Shown in pieces: positions 1 to 6,767 of a stretch of 12,160 bases of DNA. The stretch is from an uncultured Clostridia bacterium (GTDB lineage: Bacteria > Bacillota > Clostridia > Oscillospirales > Ruminococcaceae), in NCBI GenBank assembly GCA_947584825.1, contig CANPWR010000036.1, forward strand, positions 1 through 12,160, given 5' to 3'. Position numbers and translations under genes: made by a program. Positions within the stretch are counted from its first letter, which is position 1. Each line of letters starts with the position of its first letter. Below the pieces are notes generated by a model, which saw only the letters and a list, made by a program, of their open reading frames with translations, was not told where the DNA came from and searched no databases.

Positions 1-422
1 AAATCCTTAACTATCTTGTTATACCCAACAACCATTATAACGCTTGACGGTCCGTAAGCTATCATAGAAACTCTGTTTGAATTTCCGTCGACGTTATACA
101 AAACACCGTCCTCAGTTATAGCGTTGCTGGAGCAAAGATATGTATCGCATAAGTATTGCTCCCCATACAGACTGCGAACTTCCTCAGGAGTCTTGCCCTT
201 TGAGCGGTCAATAAAATTATATTTTCCGCTTGTTAAAAGGTCATTGATTCCGCACTCGCTGAGAGTTACCGAACCGCCTGTAGCAACGCTCATTCCCTCT
301 TTCAAAAGCGACTGCACAATAGCCTTTGCCTCTTTCTTATCTTCTGCGATAAAAGCCTCCATACTGTTTTTTCTTAAATTTTCCGCTACACTTTCGAGTT
401 TTGCTTTTAATGTTTGTTCCAT
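1..422 (-). CDS. LUD-domain (LutC/YkgG-like) protein, C-terminus beyond the window
   Basis: I translated this stretch by hand. It runs off the left edge, so only the first 140 residues are seen. It begins MEQTLKAKLESVAENLRKNS and continues with EAKAIVQSLLKEGMSVATGGSVTLSECGI, an Arg in a DRSKGKTPEE segment, then YLCDTYLCSSNAITEDGVLYNVDGNSNRVS and SVIMVVGYNKIVKD. The GGSVTL, SSNAIT-DG and NVDG-NRVS blocks are typical of the LUD domain (LutB/LutC, YkgG, DUF162). That domain occurs in lactate-utilisation proteins and in many stand-alone clostridial proteins of unknown substrate. No lutA or lutB is in view, so a lactate role is not shown. The ATG at 420-422 is preceded by AAGGAGGA about 7 nt upstream, a strong ribosome binding site. 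It lies on the same strand as recG but 384 nt after it, with the heptad repeat between, so co-transcription is uncertain. Family assignment is fairly sure; exact function is not. Confidence 0.85.
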   Translation of the reverse strand, partial: MEQTLKAKLESVAENLRKNSMEAFIAEDKKEAKAIVQSLLKEGMSVATGGSVTLSECGINDLLTSGKYNFIDRSKGKTPEEVRSLYGEQYLCDTYLCSSNAITEDGVLYNVDGNSNRVSMIAYGPSSVIMVVGYNKIVKD

Positions 423-528
423 AAAAATCCTCCTTCTTCTAGATGCAAGAGCGGCGAGCCGCCGCCGGCTCTATGCCTTTGGGTAATTTGATTAATTTTA
501 AAGTTTGAGCAACGGCAGGTCGGAATAA

Positions 529-682
529 TGGACAATGGATAATGGATAATGGATAATGGACAATGGACAATGGATAATGGATAATGGACAATGGACAATG
601 GATAATGGATAATGGATAATGGATAATGGATAATGGACAATGGACAATGGACAATGGACAATGGACAATGGACAATGGACAA
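529..682 (+). repeat. Tandem heptad array, 22 x TGGAYAA
   Basis: Counted directly, 22 uninterrupted 7-nt units cover 529-682. All are TGGACAA or TGGATAA. The only variable position is the pyrimidine, in the order C, TTT, CC, TT, CC, TTTTT, CCCCCCC, so variants come in runs, as expected from replication slippage. Because 7 is not a multiple of 3, translation gives a seven-residue artefact repeat (MDNGQWT-like) in more than one frame. Those reading frames are not genes. Copy number is likely to vary between strains, which is inference from the perfect tandem structure. Confidence 0.95.
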
Positions 683-686
683 TTAA

Positions 687-728
687 TTATCAATTATCAA
701 TTATCAATTGTCAATTGTCAATTGTCAA
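687..728 (+). repeat. Second heptad array, 6 x TTRTCAA
   Basis: Six 7-nt units lie at 687-728: three TTATCAA followed by three TTGTCAA, bracketed by TTAA at 683-686 and 729-732. Read on the minus strand the first array is TTRTCCA. The two arrays therefore differ at one fixed base only (C versus A at position 6) and share the same variable purine. They are related and inverted with respect to each other, so they could pair imperfectly into a long hairpin in RNA or as a cruciform. Confidence 0.93.
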
Positions 729-804
729 TTAATAAGCCCGCCGTTGTACATACTAAAACATTTATCAAGCTATCCAAAGGCGGCAGAGCCTCCGACGGCT
801 CGTC

Positions 805-820
805 GGTCAATTGTCAATTG
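805..820 (+). repeat. Stray heptad bases running into the 3' end of recG
   Basis: GGTCAATTGTCAATTG at 805-820 carries the same TTGTCAA unit as the second array (811-817) plus a partial unit before it. It lies outside the right inverted arm. The last codons and the TGA stop of recG (807-809) fall inside this piece, so the repeat has shaped the end of the protein. Confidence 0.75.
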
Positions 821-2840
821 TTCTGCTGAACAGCTTATCAACCAGTTCAGCCAGTCGCTTATTTTCAGGCTTTGAAAGAGTTGGGTCGTTCTTTATGATT
901 GTCCTTGCCTCCTCCTGCGCCTGCTTTAGTATTTCAGTATCCTCCGCCATATCGGCTATTTTCAAAGCGGGAAGTCCGTGCTGACGGCTGCCGAAAAAGT
1001 CGCCCGGACCTCTAAGCTTTAAGTCCTCCTCTGAAATTTTAAAGCCGTCGGATATTTTCGACATTATTTTAAGCCTTTTAACACATTCCTCAGTGGGATT
1101 GTCGGTTATTAAAATGCAGTATGACTTCTCACTTCCCCGTCCCACACGTCCTCTGAGCTGGTGAAGCTGTGAAAGACCGAAACGCTCGGAGTTTTCTATT
1201 ACCATAACAGCGGCGTTCGGAACATCCACCCCGACCTCGACGACCGTTGTGGAAACAAGAATGTCGATATTACCTTCTTTGAACTCCCTCATAATAGAGT
1301 CCTTTTGCTTGGGTTTTAGCTTGCCGTGCAAAAGACCTACGCTGTACTCTTTAAAATATGACTTTGAAATCTTATCTGCGTATTCCTTGACCGACTGAAG
1401 CTCCAAATCGTTTTCCTCTATCATAGGACAGACTATATATACTTGTCTGCCTTCCTTCAGCCTTTGAGAAACAAAGCCAAACGCCCTTTCTCTGCCCTTT
1501 CCTGTTATGGCGAAAGTCTCAATAGGCTTTCTGCCTTTCGGAAACTCATTAATAATAGATATATCCAAGTCACCGTAAATCATAAGCGCAAGCGTTCTCG
1601 GGATAGGCGTTGCCGACATGACCATACAGTGCGGATTGTTGCCCTTGTTTGATAGGTTTGCACGCTGTTCAACGCCGAACCTGTGCTGTTCATCGGTTAT
1701 GACAAGACCTAGATTGTCGAACTCGGTAGATTCCTGAACAAGAGCGTGAGTGCCGACAATTACCGAAACCTCGCCCGACTTTATGCTTTCTTTTATCTCA
1801 CGCTTGCTTTTAGCGGTAAGCGAACCTGTAAGCAGACATATTTTAATACCAAACGGTGCTAAAAAGTCGGAGAGTGTTTTGTAATGCTGACTTGCAAGTA
1901 TCTCGGTAGGCGCCATAAGAGCCGTCTGGTAACCGTTTTTGCAGGCGAAATATGCACAAGCCGCCGCAACCGCAGTTTTTCCCGAGCCGACGTCTCCCTG
2001 AACAAGTCTGTTCATCGGAGAACCCTTTTTCATATCCGAAACACAGTCGTTTATTGCATTTATCTGTGCGTTAGTTAACTGAAAAGGCAGACCGTCATAA
2101 AACTCGTCAATTGAAATATCATTCATTTTACAGCCTGTCTTACCCCTGCTTCTGCCTCTGAGCTTAAGCATACCTAGACCAAGAGTTAGAAATTCATCAA
2201 ACACAAGTCTGTTTTTCGCAATCGAAAGACTTAGATAATCTCTGGGAAAATGTATATTTTCAAGTGCAAAATTCAAAGAACAAAGTCCACGTCTTGCCGC
2301 TATCTCCTTAGGAATTGTCTCATATATCTCGCCGTCAAGATACTTAAGCGCATTCTGTACAGTCGTTCTCACAAGAGACTGGGTAAGCCCCTCAGTCAGC
2401 GGATAAACAGGCTGAATCTTATCATTAATATCAGCGTCCAAAATAATGGGAGACGAGATTTCCTTTCTGACAAGGTTGCCTGTGACCTTTCCGTAAAGCA
2501 GATACTCTCTGCCCTCGATAAGCTTGTTAAAAGCAAATTCGCTGTTGTAAATTACAATAGTAATGTCGCTCTCGTCATCGGTCATGACCGCTTTATAGAT
2601 CGTCATTCCCTTGCGTATTCTGGCAGCAGCAAGCCTCTTTACTATGCGTCCCTTTATTATGTTGTTCTCATCAAGCACAGCGTCGCTGATGGAAACAGGA
2701 CTTGAAAAATCCATATAGGAACGCGGGTAATGGCACAATAAGTCGGCAACAGTCGAAACACCGAGCTTTTGATAATACTCGGCTCTTTTGGGACCAACTC
2801 CCTTTAGATATTTTATATCGCTGTCAAGCTTACTTATCAT
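807..2840 (-). CDS. recG: ATP-dependent DNA helicase RecG
   Basis: RecG is a superfamily 2 double-strand DNA translocase that remodels stalled replication forks and branch-migrates Holliday junctions. With the start chosen here the protein has 677 residues, the usual length. It opens with LDSDIKYLKGVGPKRAEYY, the helix-hairpin-like N-terminus of the family. An OB-fold wedge domain follows at about residues 50-150. The helicase motifs are Walker A GDVGSGKT (282-289), DEQH box (383-386), SATPIPRT (409-416), STTVVEVGVDVPNA (530-543) and QLRGRVGR (561-568). The C-terminal RGPGDFFGSRQHG (610-622) couples ATP use to translocation. The ATG at 2838-2840 has GGAGA 7 nt upstream. An in-frame GTG at 2873 would add 11 residues but has no ribosome binding site. 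The last residues (about TIDN) and the stop lie in heptad-repeat DNA. It diverges from rsmI. Confidence 0.97.
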   Translation of the reverse strand: MISKLDSDIKYLKGVGPKRAEYYQKLGVSTVADLLCHYPRSYMDFSSPVSISDAVLDENNIIKGRIVKRLAAARIRKGMTIYKAVMTDDESDITIVIYNSEFAFNKLIEGREYLLYGKVTGNLVRKEISSPIILDADINDKIQPVYPLTEGLTQSLVRTTVQNALKYLDGEIYETIPKEIAARRGLCSLNFALENIHFPRDYLSLSIAKNRLVFDEFLTLGLGMLKLRGRSRGKTGCKMNDISIDEFYDGLPFQLTNAQINAINDCVSDMKKGSPMNRLVQGDVGSGKTAVAAACAYFACKNGYQTALMAPTEILASQHYKTLSDFLAPFGIKICLLTGSLTAKSKREIKESIKSGEVSVIVGTHALVQESTEFDNLGLVITDEQHRFGVEQRANLSNKGNNPHCMVMSATPIPRTLALMIYGDLDISIINEFPKGRKPIETFAITGKGRERAFGFVSQRLKEGRQVYIVCPMIEENDLELQSVKEYADKISKSYFKEYSVGLLHGKLKPKQKDSIMREFKEGNIDILVSTTVVEVGVDVPNAAVMVIENSERFGLSQLHQLRGRVGRGSEKSYCILITDNPTEECVKRLKIMSKISDGFKISEEDLKLRGPGDFFGSRQHGLPALKIADMAEDTEILKQAQEEARTIIKNDPTLSKPENKRLAELVDKLFSRTIDN

Positions 2841-2906
2841 TACTCTTTCTCCGTCGGGAGACTTCCTCCTCACTGTTGTCGTTTTTGGAAAAACATATAT
2901 ATTTTA

Positions 2907-2915
2907 ATTCTAACA
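2907..2915 (-). promoter_or_regulatory. Possible extended -10 promoter for recG
   Basis: On the minus strand TGT-TAGAAT occupies 2915-2907, a TGn-extended -10 hexamer about 67 nt upstream of the recG ATG. I find no convincing -35 at 16-18 nt, so this is only a candidate. It lies back to back with the rsmI promoter at 2934-2962. Confidence 0.3.
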
Positions 2916-2933
2916 CATTTTTAAGAAAAATCA

Positions 2934-2962
2934 TAGACTTTTTTTAAAAAATATGGTATAGT
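2934..2962 (+). promoter_or_regulatory. Sigma-A type promoter for rsmI and downstream genes
   Basis: TAGACT (2934-2939), 17 nt, then TATAGT (2957-2962) preceded by TGG, an extended -10. The predicted start of transcription is near 2969, leaving a leader of about 54 nt before the rsmI ATG. It is the only good plus-strand promoter I see upstream of the rsmI cluster. Confidence 0.65.
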
Positions 2963-3022
2963 TGCATTATGCACTTTCTGTGAAATGTCCAAGACATATA
3001 TATTAATTTCAGGAGAACTAAA

Positions 3023-3856
3023 ATGTCAGGTAAGCTTTATGTTGTCGGAACTCCTATCGGGAACCTTTCAGATATGACAATGAGAGCTGTTGAAACCCTT
3101 AAATCAGTAGACTTTATCTGCGCTGAGGACACAAGAGTTACAGCTAAATTATTAAATCACTTTGAAATAAAAAAATCGCTTATCAGTTATCATGAACACA
3201 ATGCTTCACAAAGCGGTAAAAACATTGTCGAAAGATTGCAGTCAGGTGAAAGCTGTGCTGTTGTCACCGATGCGGGAATGCCGTGCATTTCCGATCCGGG
3301 AGAGGATCTGGTAAGACTTTGCGCTGAGAATGGAATTGAAACAGTTGTAGTACCTCTGGCATCAGCGGCAGTATCTGCACTTGCGATAAGCGGACTTTCA
3401 ACCTCAAGATTTACTTTTGAGGGATTTTTATCAACAACAAAAAAACAGCGTCTTGAACATTTATCAAGTCTTGTAAACGAAACAAGGACTATGATTTTTT
3501 ATGAAGCTCCGCACAAGCTTATATATACTCTAAAAGATATGCTTGAGTTCTTCGGCGACAGAAAAATCTCTCTTTGCAGGGAGCTTACAAAAATTCACGA
3601 GGAAGTTATCCGCACAACTCTATCGGGTGCGATAGAAAAATATGAAGCGGTTTCTCCAAAGGGCGAATTTGTTCTGGTTATAGAGGGAAAACCGAAAGAA
3701 AATGAAGTTCTCGACAATATTGAAGATGCTATCGCTCAGGTAAATGAGCTTATAAGCAAAGGTATTCGGGCGGCTGACGCATGCAAGCAAATTGCAAAAA
3801 TCACAAGCTTTTCTAAAGGCGAACTGTATTCAGAGCTTCTCAAAAATCAACTGTAG
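3023..3856 (+). CDS. rsmI: 16S rRNA (cytidine(1402)-2'-O)-methyltransferase
   Basis: RsmI uses S-adenosylmethionine to methylate the ribose 2'-OH of C1402 in 16S rRNA, in the decoding centre of the 30S subunit. The 277 residues match the family length. Visible motifs are LYVVGTPIGNLSDMT (5-19), CAEDTRVTAKLL (33-44), SYHEHN (55-60), VTDAGMPCISDPG (81-93), TFEGFL (131-136), FYEAPHK and LCRELTKIHEE. The C-terminal part (about 230-277) is the small helical region found in the longer family members. AGGAGA lies about 9 nt before the ATG. One oddity: the normally Gly-containing loop reads PLASAA (111-116) where family members usually have PG(A/P)xA. A weak hairpin follows the stop, then the beta-helix gene 82 nt downstream on the same strand. 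Confidence 0.96.
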   Translation: MSGKLYVVGTPIGNLSDMTMRAVETLKSVDFICAEDTRVTAKLLNHFEIKKSLISYHEHNASQSGKNIVERLQSGESCAVVTDAGMPCISDPGEDLVRLCAENGIETVVVPLASAAVSALAISGLSTSRFTFEGFLSTTKKQRLEHLSSLVNETRTMIFYEAPHKLIYTLKDMLEFFGDRKISLCRELTKIHEEVIRTTLSGAIEKYEAVSPKGEFVLVIEGKPKENEVLDNIEDAIAQVNELISKGIRAADACKQIAKITSFSKGELYSELLKNQL

Positions 3857-3859
3857 TTA

Positions 3860-3881
3860 TTAAAGTATTTTTATACTTTAA
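3860..3881 (+). terminator. AT-rich hairpin after rsmI, weak or partial terminator
   Basis: TTAAAGTAT (3860-3868), loop TTTT, ATACTTTAA (3873-3881): a perfect 9-bp stem starting 4 nt after the rsmI stop and followed by a T/A-rich stretch. The stem has only one G-C pair, and the following bases are mixed A and T, not a clean T run. It may reduce read-through into the beta-helix gene or protect the rsmI 3' end. Confidence 0.4.
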
Positions 3882-3900
3882 ATTATATTATTATTATTTG

Positions 3901-3938
3901 AAAGGAGCAGCTCTTTTAACAAGAGCAAAAGTAAAAAA
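3901..3938 (+). promoter_or_regulatory. Shine-Dalgarno separated from start codon by a hairpin
   Basis: A good Shine-Dalgarno, AAAGGAG (3901-3907), lies 31 nt before the ATG at 3939, far beyond normal spacing. Between them is a perfect 6-bp stem-loop, GCTCTT (3910-3915), TTAAC, AAGAGC (3921-3926). If it folds, the effective gap falls to about 14 nt. No in-frame alternative start lies closer. This looks like a leader whose folding sets translation of the beta-helix protein. The alternative is that AAGAG at 3921-3925 serves as a weak ribosome binding site. Confidence 0.5.
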
Positions 3939-6257
3939 ATGAGTATATCAAAATTAACCAAAAGAACCTTTTCATTAGTATCTGCGTTATCTTTAATGAT
4001 AACGTCAGCGTCATTCCCTTCTGTTATGGCTGAAGGCGAAACAGTAAGCGTTATTATACCTGAGACAACCGAAGTGATCACCATTTCACCCGGTGATTCA
4101 ATTCAGGAAGCTCTTAACAACGCCATTGACAATTCTGACAGTGCATACACAAAGGTGGTATTAAACAGCGGAACATATCAAATAGACTTGCCGCTTAGGG
4201 TTTATTCAAATACTATCATACAAGCCGAAGGTGCAACAATTGAAAGAACATACAACAACCCTAATGATAAAGGAACCGGTTTGATTCGTAATGTTGCAAA
4301 AGACGGTTCATTTGGTTTAGAAAGTAAGACCGGAAAGTATGATCTGACAAAAAATGTGTACATAAACGGAGGAACATGGAGCGGCGGAGATATGAGTGCG
4401 GTTGATACACCAACAAGTACAAACATTATATTCTGTCACGCAGAGAATATATATCTTTTAAACGCTGCTTTCCAAAACAACTACAACGGACATCTTGTTG
4501 AAATCAATGCAGTTAAAAACTGTCTTATTCAGAACTGTTCGTTCGACGGCTTGAAAAAATCAAACAGTAATGTATCTTATATGGCTCTGCAAATTGACAT
4601 AGCCCATTCTCACAGCACGTGTAACAGAAGCGACGGCGAGCATATAGAATGTCCCACCCACGAATCTATTCCTGACGGATACTACCCTGATGATACAGCC
4701 TGCAGGGATATAAAAGTCCTTTCAAATTCATTTAATACTAAAGACACCGGCTTCGGTAACTTTGATTCTGCCTGCGGAAGCGACAAAACCTTAACAGACG
4801 GCGCAGGACCTCTCAGTAATCCGGGAGCTCCTGTTTATCACGAGAATATAGATATTTCTTATAATACAATAAATAATTGTTCTTCTGTTGCCATTGCATC
4901 AAGAGGTCATAAGAACGTAACTATAAAGGGCAATAAAATAAATAACTGCTCAGATAAAGGTATCATAATTAGAAGAAGTCTCGGCGGTACGGTTACAGAT
5001 AATGTTCTCACCGATATAGGCAATATGGGCATATTGTTGTTTGAAAAAAGTACATTGCCTGCTAACAATCCAAACAGAAATATTACGCAGCTAGATTCTA
5101 TCAGCAACAACACTATTACCAGAGCCGGCTATCACGGAATTGCCATTCAGGATGAGTCGTCAGTAGCTAACATAGACGGCAACACTGTTAACGACGCAAA
5201 AGGTCATGGCATTTCGGCAAGCGGAAGCTCAAAGGTAACAGCAAGCATCAGCAAAAACAATATAAATAATCCTTCGCAAAACGGCATTCAAATTTATGAA
5301 AGCACAAGCGTTAATTCAATAACCGATAACAGCATAAGCGGTGCTAAAAATAACGGAATAATTATAAACAAAAACTCGACTGTGACAGGTAAAATCTCAA
5401 ATAATACTGTAAAGGATTCAACTATGTATGGTCTGCGTGTTGCTGACGGAAGTAATACAGGCTCAATAGAGAAAAACAATATTTCCGGCTCGAGTGAGGA
5501 CGGTATAAATATGTGGAGTAAATCGTCTGCTGCATCTATCTCTCAGAACACAATATCAGGCTCAAAGCAGAACGGTATAGCTCTTTCAACCAACTGTAAA
5601 ATTACTGGCAATATCGAAGGCAATACAGTTTCAAATTCGGGCAAAAACGGAATTTTCATCTACGGCGGTTCGTCTGCAGCGTCAGTAAAGAGCAATAAAG
5701 TCAGCAATTCAACTTCGCACGGTATTTCTGTCAGCACAAACTCCAGCGTTTCAGAAATATCAAGCAACAATATAAGCGGTTCTAAAGGCAACGGCATTTC
5801 AATCGGTACCAAATCAAAGGTCAATAAAATTTCGGGAAATACTTTCTCAAATAATACGGCTAACTGTAAAGTGTCAAAGGATTCTCAGGTTGCACAAAAC
5901 GATGCGGTAAGTACTGCAAATAAACCTAAACAAAAGTCCGTAAAAACAACAAAACCAAAGGTTAAAAAGGTAAAAGCGTTTAAAGCTAAATCAAATAAGA
6001 AAAAGACTGCAACTATAACATGGAAAAAGCTCAGCAAGATCGACGGTTACTCTTTAGAATACTCTTTAAAGAAAAATTTCAAGGGTGCAAAAATAAAGAA
6101 AATAAAGAAAACCGCTAAAAAGTGTACCATTAAAAAGCTGAAATCTAAAAAGAAATATTTCTTCAGAATCAGAGCTTATAAAAAGTATACTGTAAGCGGA
6201 GCAAAAAAAGCTGCTTACGGATCTTATTCGGCAGTCAGAAAGGTTAAAATAAAATAA
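3939..6257 (+). CDS. Secreted right-handed beta-helix protein with C-terminal fibronectin III domain
   Basis: This 772-residue protein starts with a signal peptide: MSISKLTKRT, a hydrophobic core SLVSALSLMITSA, and a likely cut after VMA (residues 29-31). Residues about 45-660 form a right-handed parallel beta-helix of the pectate-lyase-like type. The later part has at least eight imperfect 22-26-residue coils with N-N-(I/V)-S-G-S-x-x-N-G-I spacing and asparagine ladders. Residues 672-772 are a very lysine-rich fibronectin III-like domain (ITWKKL, GYSLEYSL, YFFRIRAYK). No LPxTG signal, dockerin or membrane anchor is seen; the basic tail may bind the cell wall. Such folds bind or cleave polysaccharides, but I cannot point to catalytic residues, so enzyme activity is unproven. 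An insert at about 220-290 holds several Cys and His (CNRSDGEHIECPTHES). It sits 18 nt before rimI, probably in the same transcript. Confidence 0.87.
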   Translation: MSISKLTKRTFSLVSALSLMITSASFPSVMAEGETVSVIIPETTEVITISPGDSIQEALNNAIDNSDSAYTKVVLNSGTYQIDLPLRVYSNTIIQAEGATIERTYNNPNDKGTGLIRNVAKDGSFGLESKTGKYDLTKNVYINGGTWSGGDMSAVDTPTSTNIIFCHAENIYLLNAAFQNNYNGHLVEINAVKNCLIQNCSFDGLKKSNSNVSYMALQIDIAHSHSTCNRSDGEHIECPTHESIPDGYYPDDTACRDIKVLSNSFNTKDTGFGNFDSACGSDKTLTDGAGPLSNPGAPVYHENIDISYNTINNCSSVAIASRGHKNVTIKGNKINNCSDKGIIIRRSLGGTVTDNVLTDIGNMGILLFEKSTLPANNPNRNITQLDSISNNTITRAGYHGIAIQDESSVANIDGNTVNDAKGHGISASGSSKVTASISKNNINNPSQNGIQIYESTSVNSITDNSISGAKNNGIIINKNSTVTGKISNNTVKDSTMYGLRVADGSNTGSIEKNNISGSSEDGINMWSKSSAASISQNTISGSKQNGIALSTNCKITGNIEGNTVSNSGKNGIFIYGGSSAASVKSNKVSNSTSHGISVSTNSSVSEISSNNISGSKGNGISIGTKSKVNKISGNTFSNNTANCKVSKDSQVAQNDAVSTANKPKQKSVKTTKPKVKKVKAFKAKSNKKKTATITWKKLSKIDGYSLEYSLKKNFKGAKIKKIKKTAKKCTIKKLKSKKKYFFRIRAYKKYTVSGAKKAAYGSYSAVRKVKIK

Positions 6258-6274
6258 TATAACAGGATAATTAT

Positions 6275-6754
6275 ATGCCGGTAATATATAAATTAATGAG
6301 AAAAGAGCATATAAAGGCTGTCTCGCAGATAGAAAGAGAGTGCTTTTCAAATGCGTGGAGCGAGAATGCGTTTTATGACGAGCTGGAAAATCCAATGTCG
6401 CTTACCATTGTCGCTGTATTTACATATGACGGTTCCGAAGCATTATCTAAGAGCAATACAGAAACTGTCGCAGGCTTTGTAAACACCAGAATAATAAATG
6501 ACGAGGTTTACATAAATAATATTGCAGTATCAAAAGTGTTCCGTCAAATGGGAGTCGGAAAGGGTCTTATGATGTCTCTTGAGAGAGCTGCCCGTGAAAA
6601 ACAAGCGTCATTCATCACTCTTGAGGTGAGAGAGTCGAATTTACCTGCTATTTCCCTCTACACTTCATTGGGTTACAATACGGTCGGTAAGCGAAAAAAA
6701 TTCTACAGAGACCCCGAAGAAAACGCTGTTTTGATGACTAAAAACCTTATTTAG
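6275..6754 (+). CDS. rimI: Ribosomal protein S18 alanine N-acetyltransferase
   Basis: RimI is a GNAT-fold enzyme that transfers an acetyl group from acetyl-CoA to the N-terminal alanine of ribosomal protein S18. The 159 residues match the family. Visible parts are IERECFSNAWSENAFYDEL (19-37), the beta-strand YINNIAVSKVFRQMGVGKGL (79-98) with the acetyl-CoA loop RQMGVGKG, and LEVRESNLPAISLYTSLGY (116-134), whose glutamates and Tyr129 align with the catalytic region. It ends KFYRDPEENAVLMTKNL. AGGA lies 7 nt before the ATG. It follows the beta-helix gene by 18 nt, and its TAG stop touches the tsaD ribosome binding site. The rimI-tsaD pairing is common in bacteria, often with tsaB and tsaE, neither of which is in view. 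Confidence 0.95.
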   Translation: MPVIYKLMRKEHIKAVSQIERECFSNAWSENAFYDELENPMSLTIVAVFTYDGSEALSKSNTETVAGFVNTRIINDEVYINNIAVSKVFRQMGVGKGLMMSLERAAREKQASFITLEVRESNLPAISLYTSLGYNTVGKRKKFYRDPEENAVLMTKNLI

Positions 6755-6767
6755 GAGTTTTGTGTAT

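Larger units (their letters stand above)
455..802. repeat. Composite repeat element: inverted arms around heptad arrays
   Basis: Two segments of about 74 nt, 455-528 and 729-802, are imperfect inverted copies of each other. Reading the right one on the minus strand, both run CGAGCCG, then GGCTCT, GCCTTTGG, TTGAT, a T/A-rich stretch, CAACGGC and end in TAA, with one or two small gaps. Each outer end can fold into a short hairpin (GAGCC with GGCTC). Between the arms lie two heptad arrays. The whole unit sits between recG and the LUD-domain gene and contains no plausible gene. The terminal inverted arms resemble a non-autonomous mobile or MITE-like element, but I see no clear target-site duplication and no transposase. 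I do not recognise the family. Heptanucleotide tandem repeats (STRRs) are known from heterocystous cyanobacteria, but this is only an analogy. Confidence 0.8.

Noticed and set aside
124..486. Plus-strand open frame of 120 codons.
   Set aside because: It lies antisense to the LUD-domain coding sequence, which has clear family motifs and a strong ribosome binding site.
529..728. Tandem array considered as a CRISPR array.
   Set aside because: Units are 7 nt and contiguous with no spacers, and no cas genes are near.
407..829. Several reading frames on both strands over the heptad arrays (MDNGQWT-like and HCPLSIV-like repeats).
   Set aside because: A 7-nt repeat yields the same seven-residue cycle in multiple frames. 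No ribosome binding site, no normal composition and no domain; these are artefacts of the repeat.
2250..2705. Plus-strand open frame of 151 codons.
   Set aside because: It is antisense to the well-supported RecG coding sequence and has no domain or ribosome binding site.
2841..2873. Longer RecG start at GTG 2873.
   Set aside because: No ribosome binding site upstream. The extra 11 residues are not part of the family N-terminus, and the ATG at 2840 has GGAGA at 7 nt.
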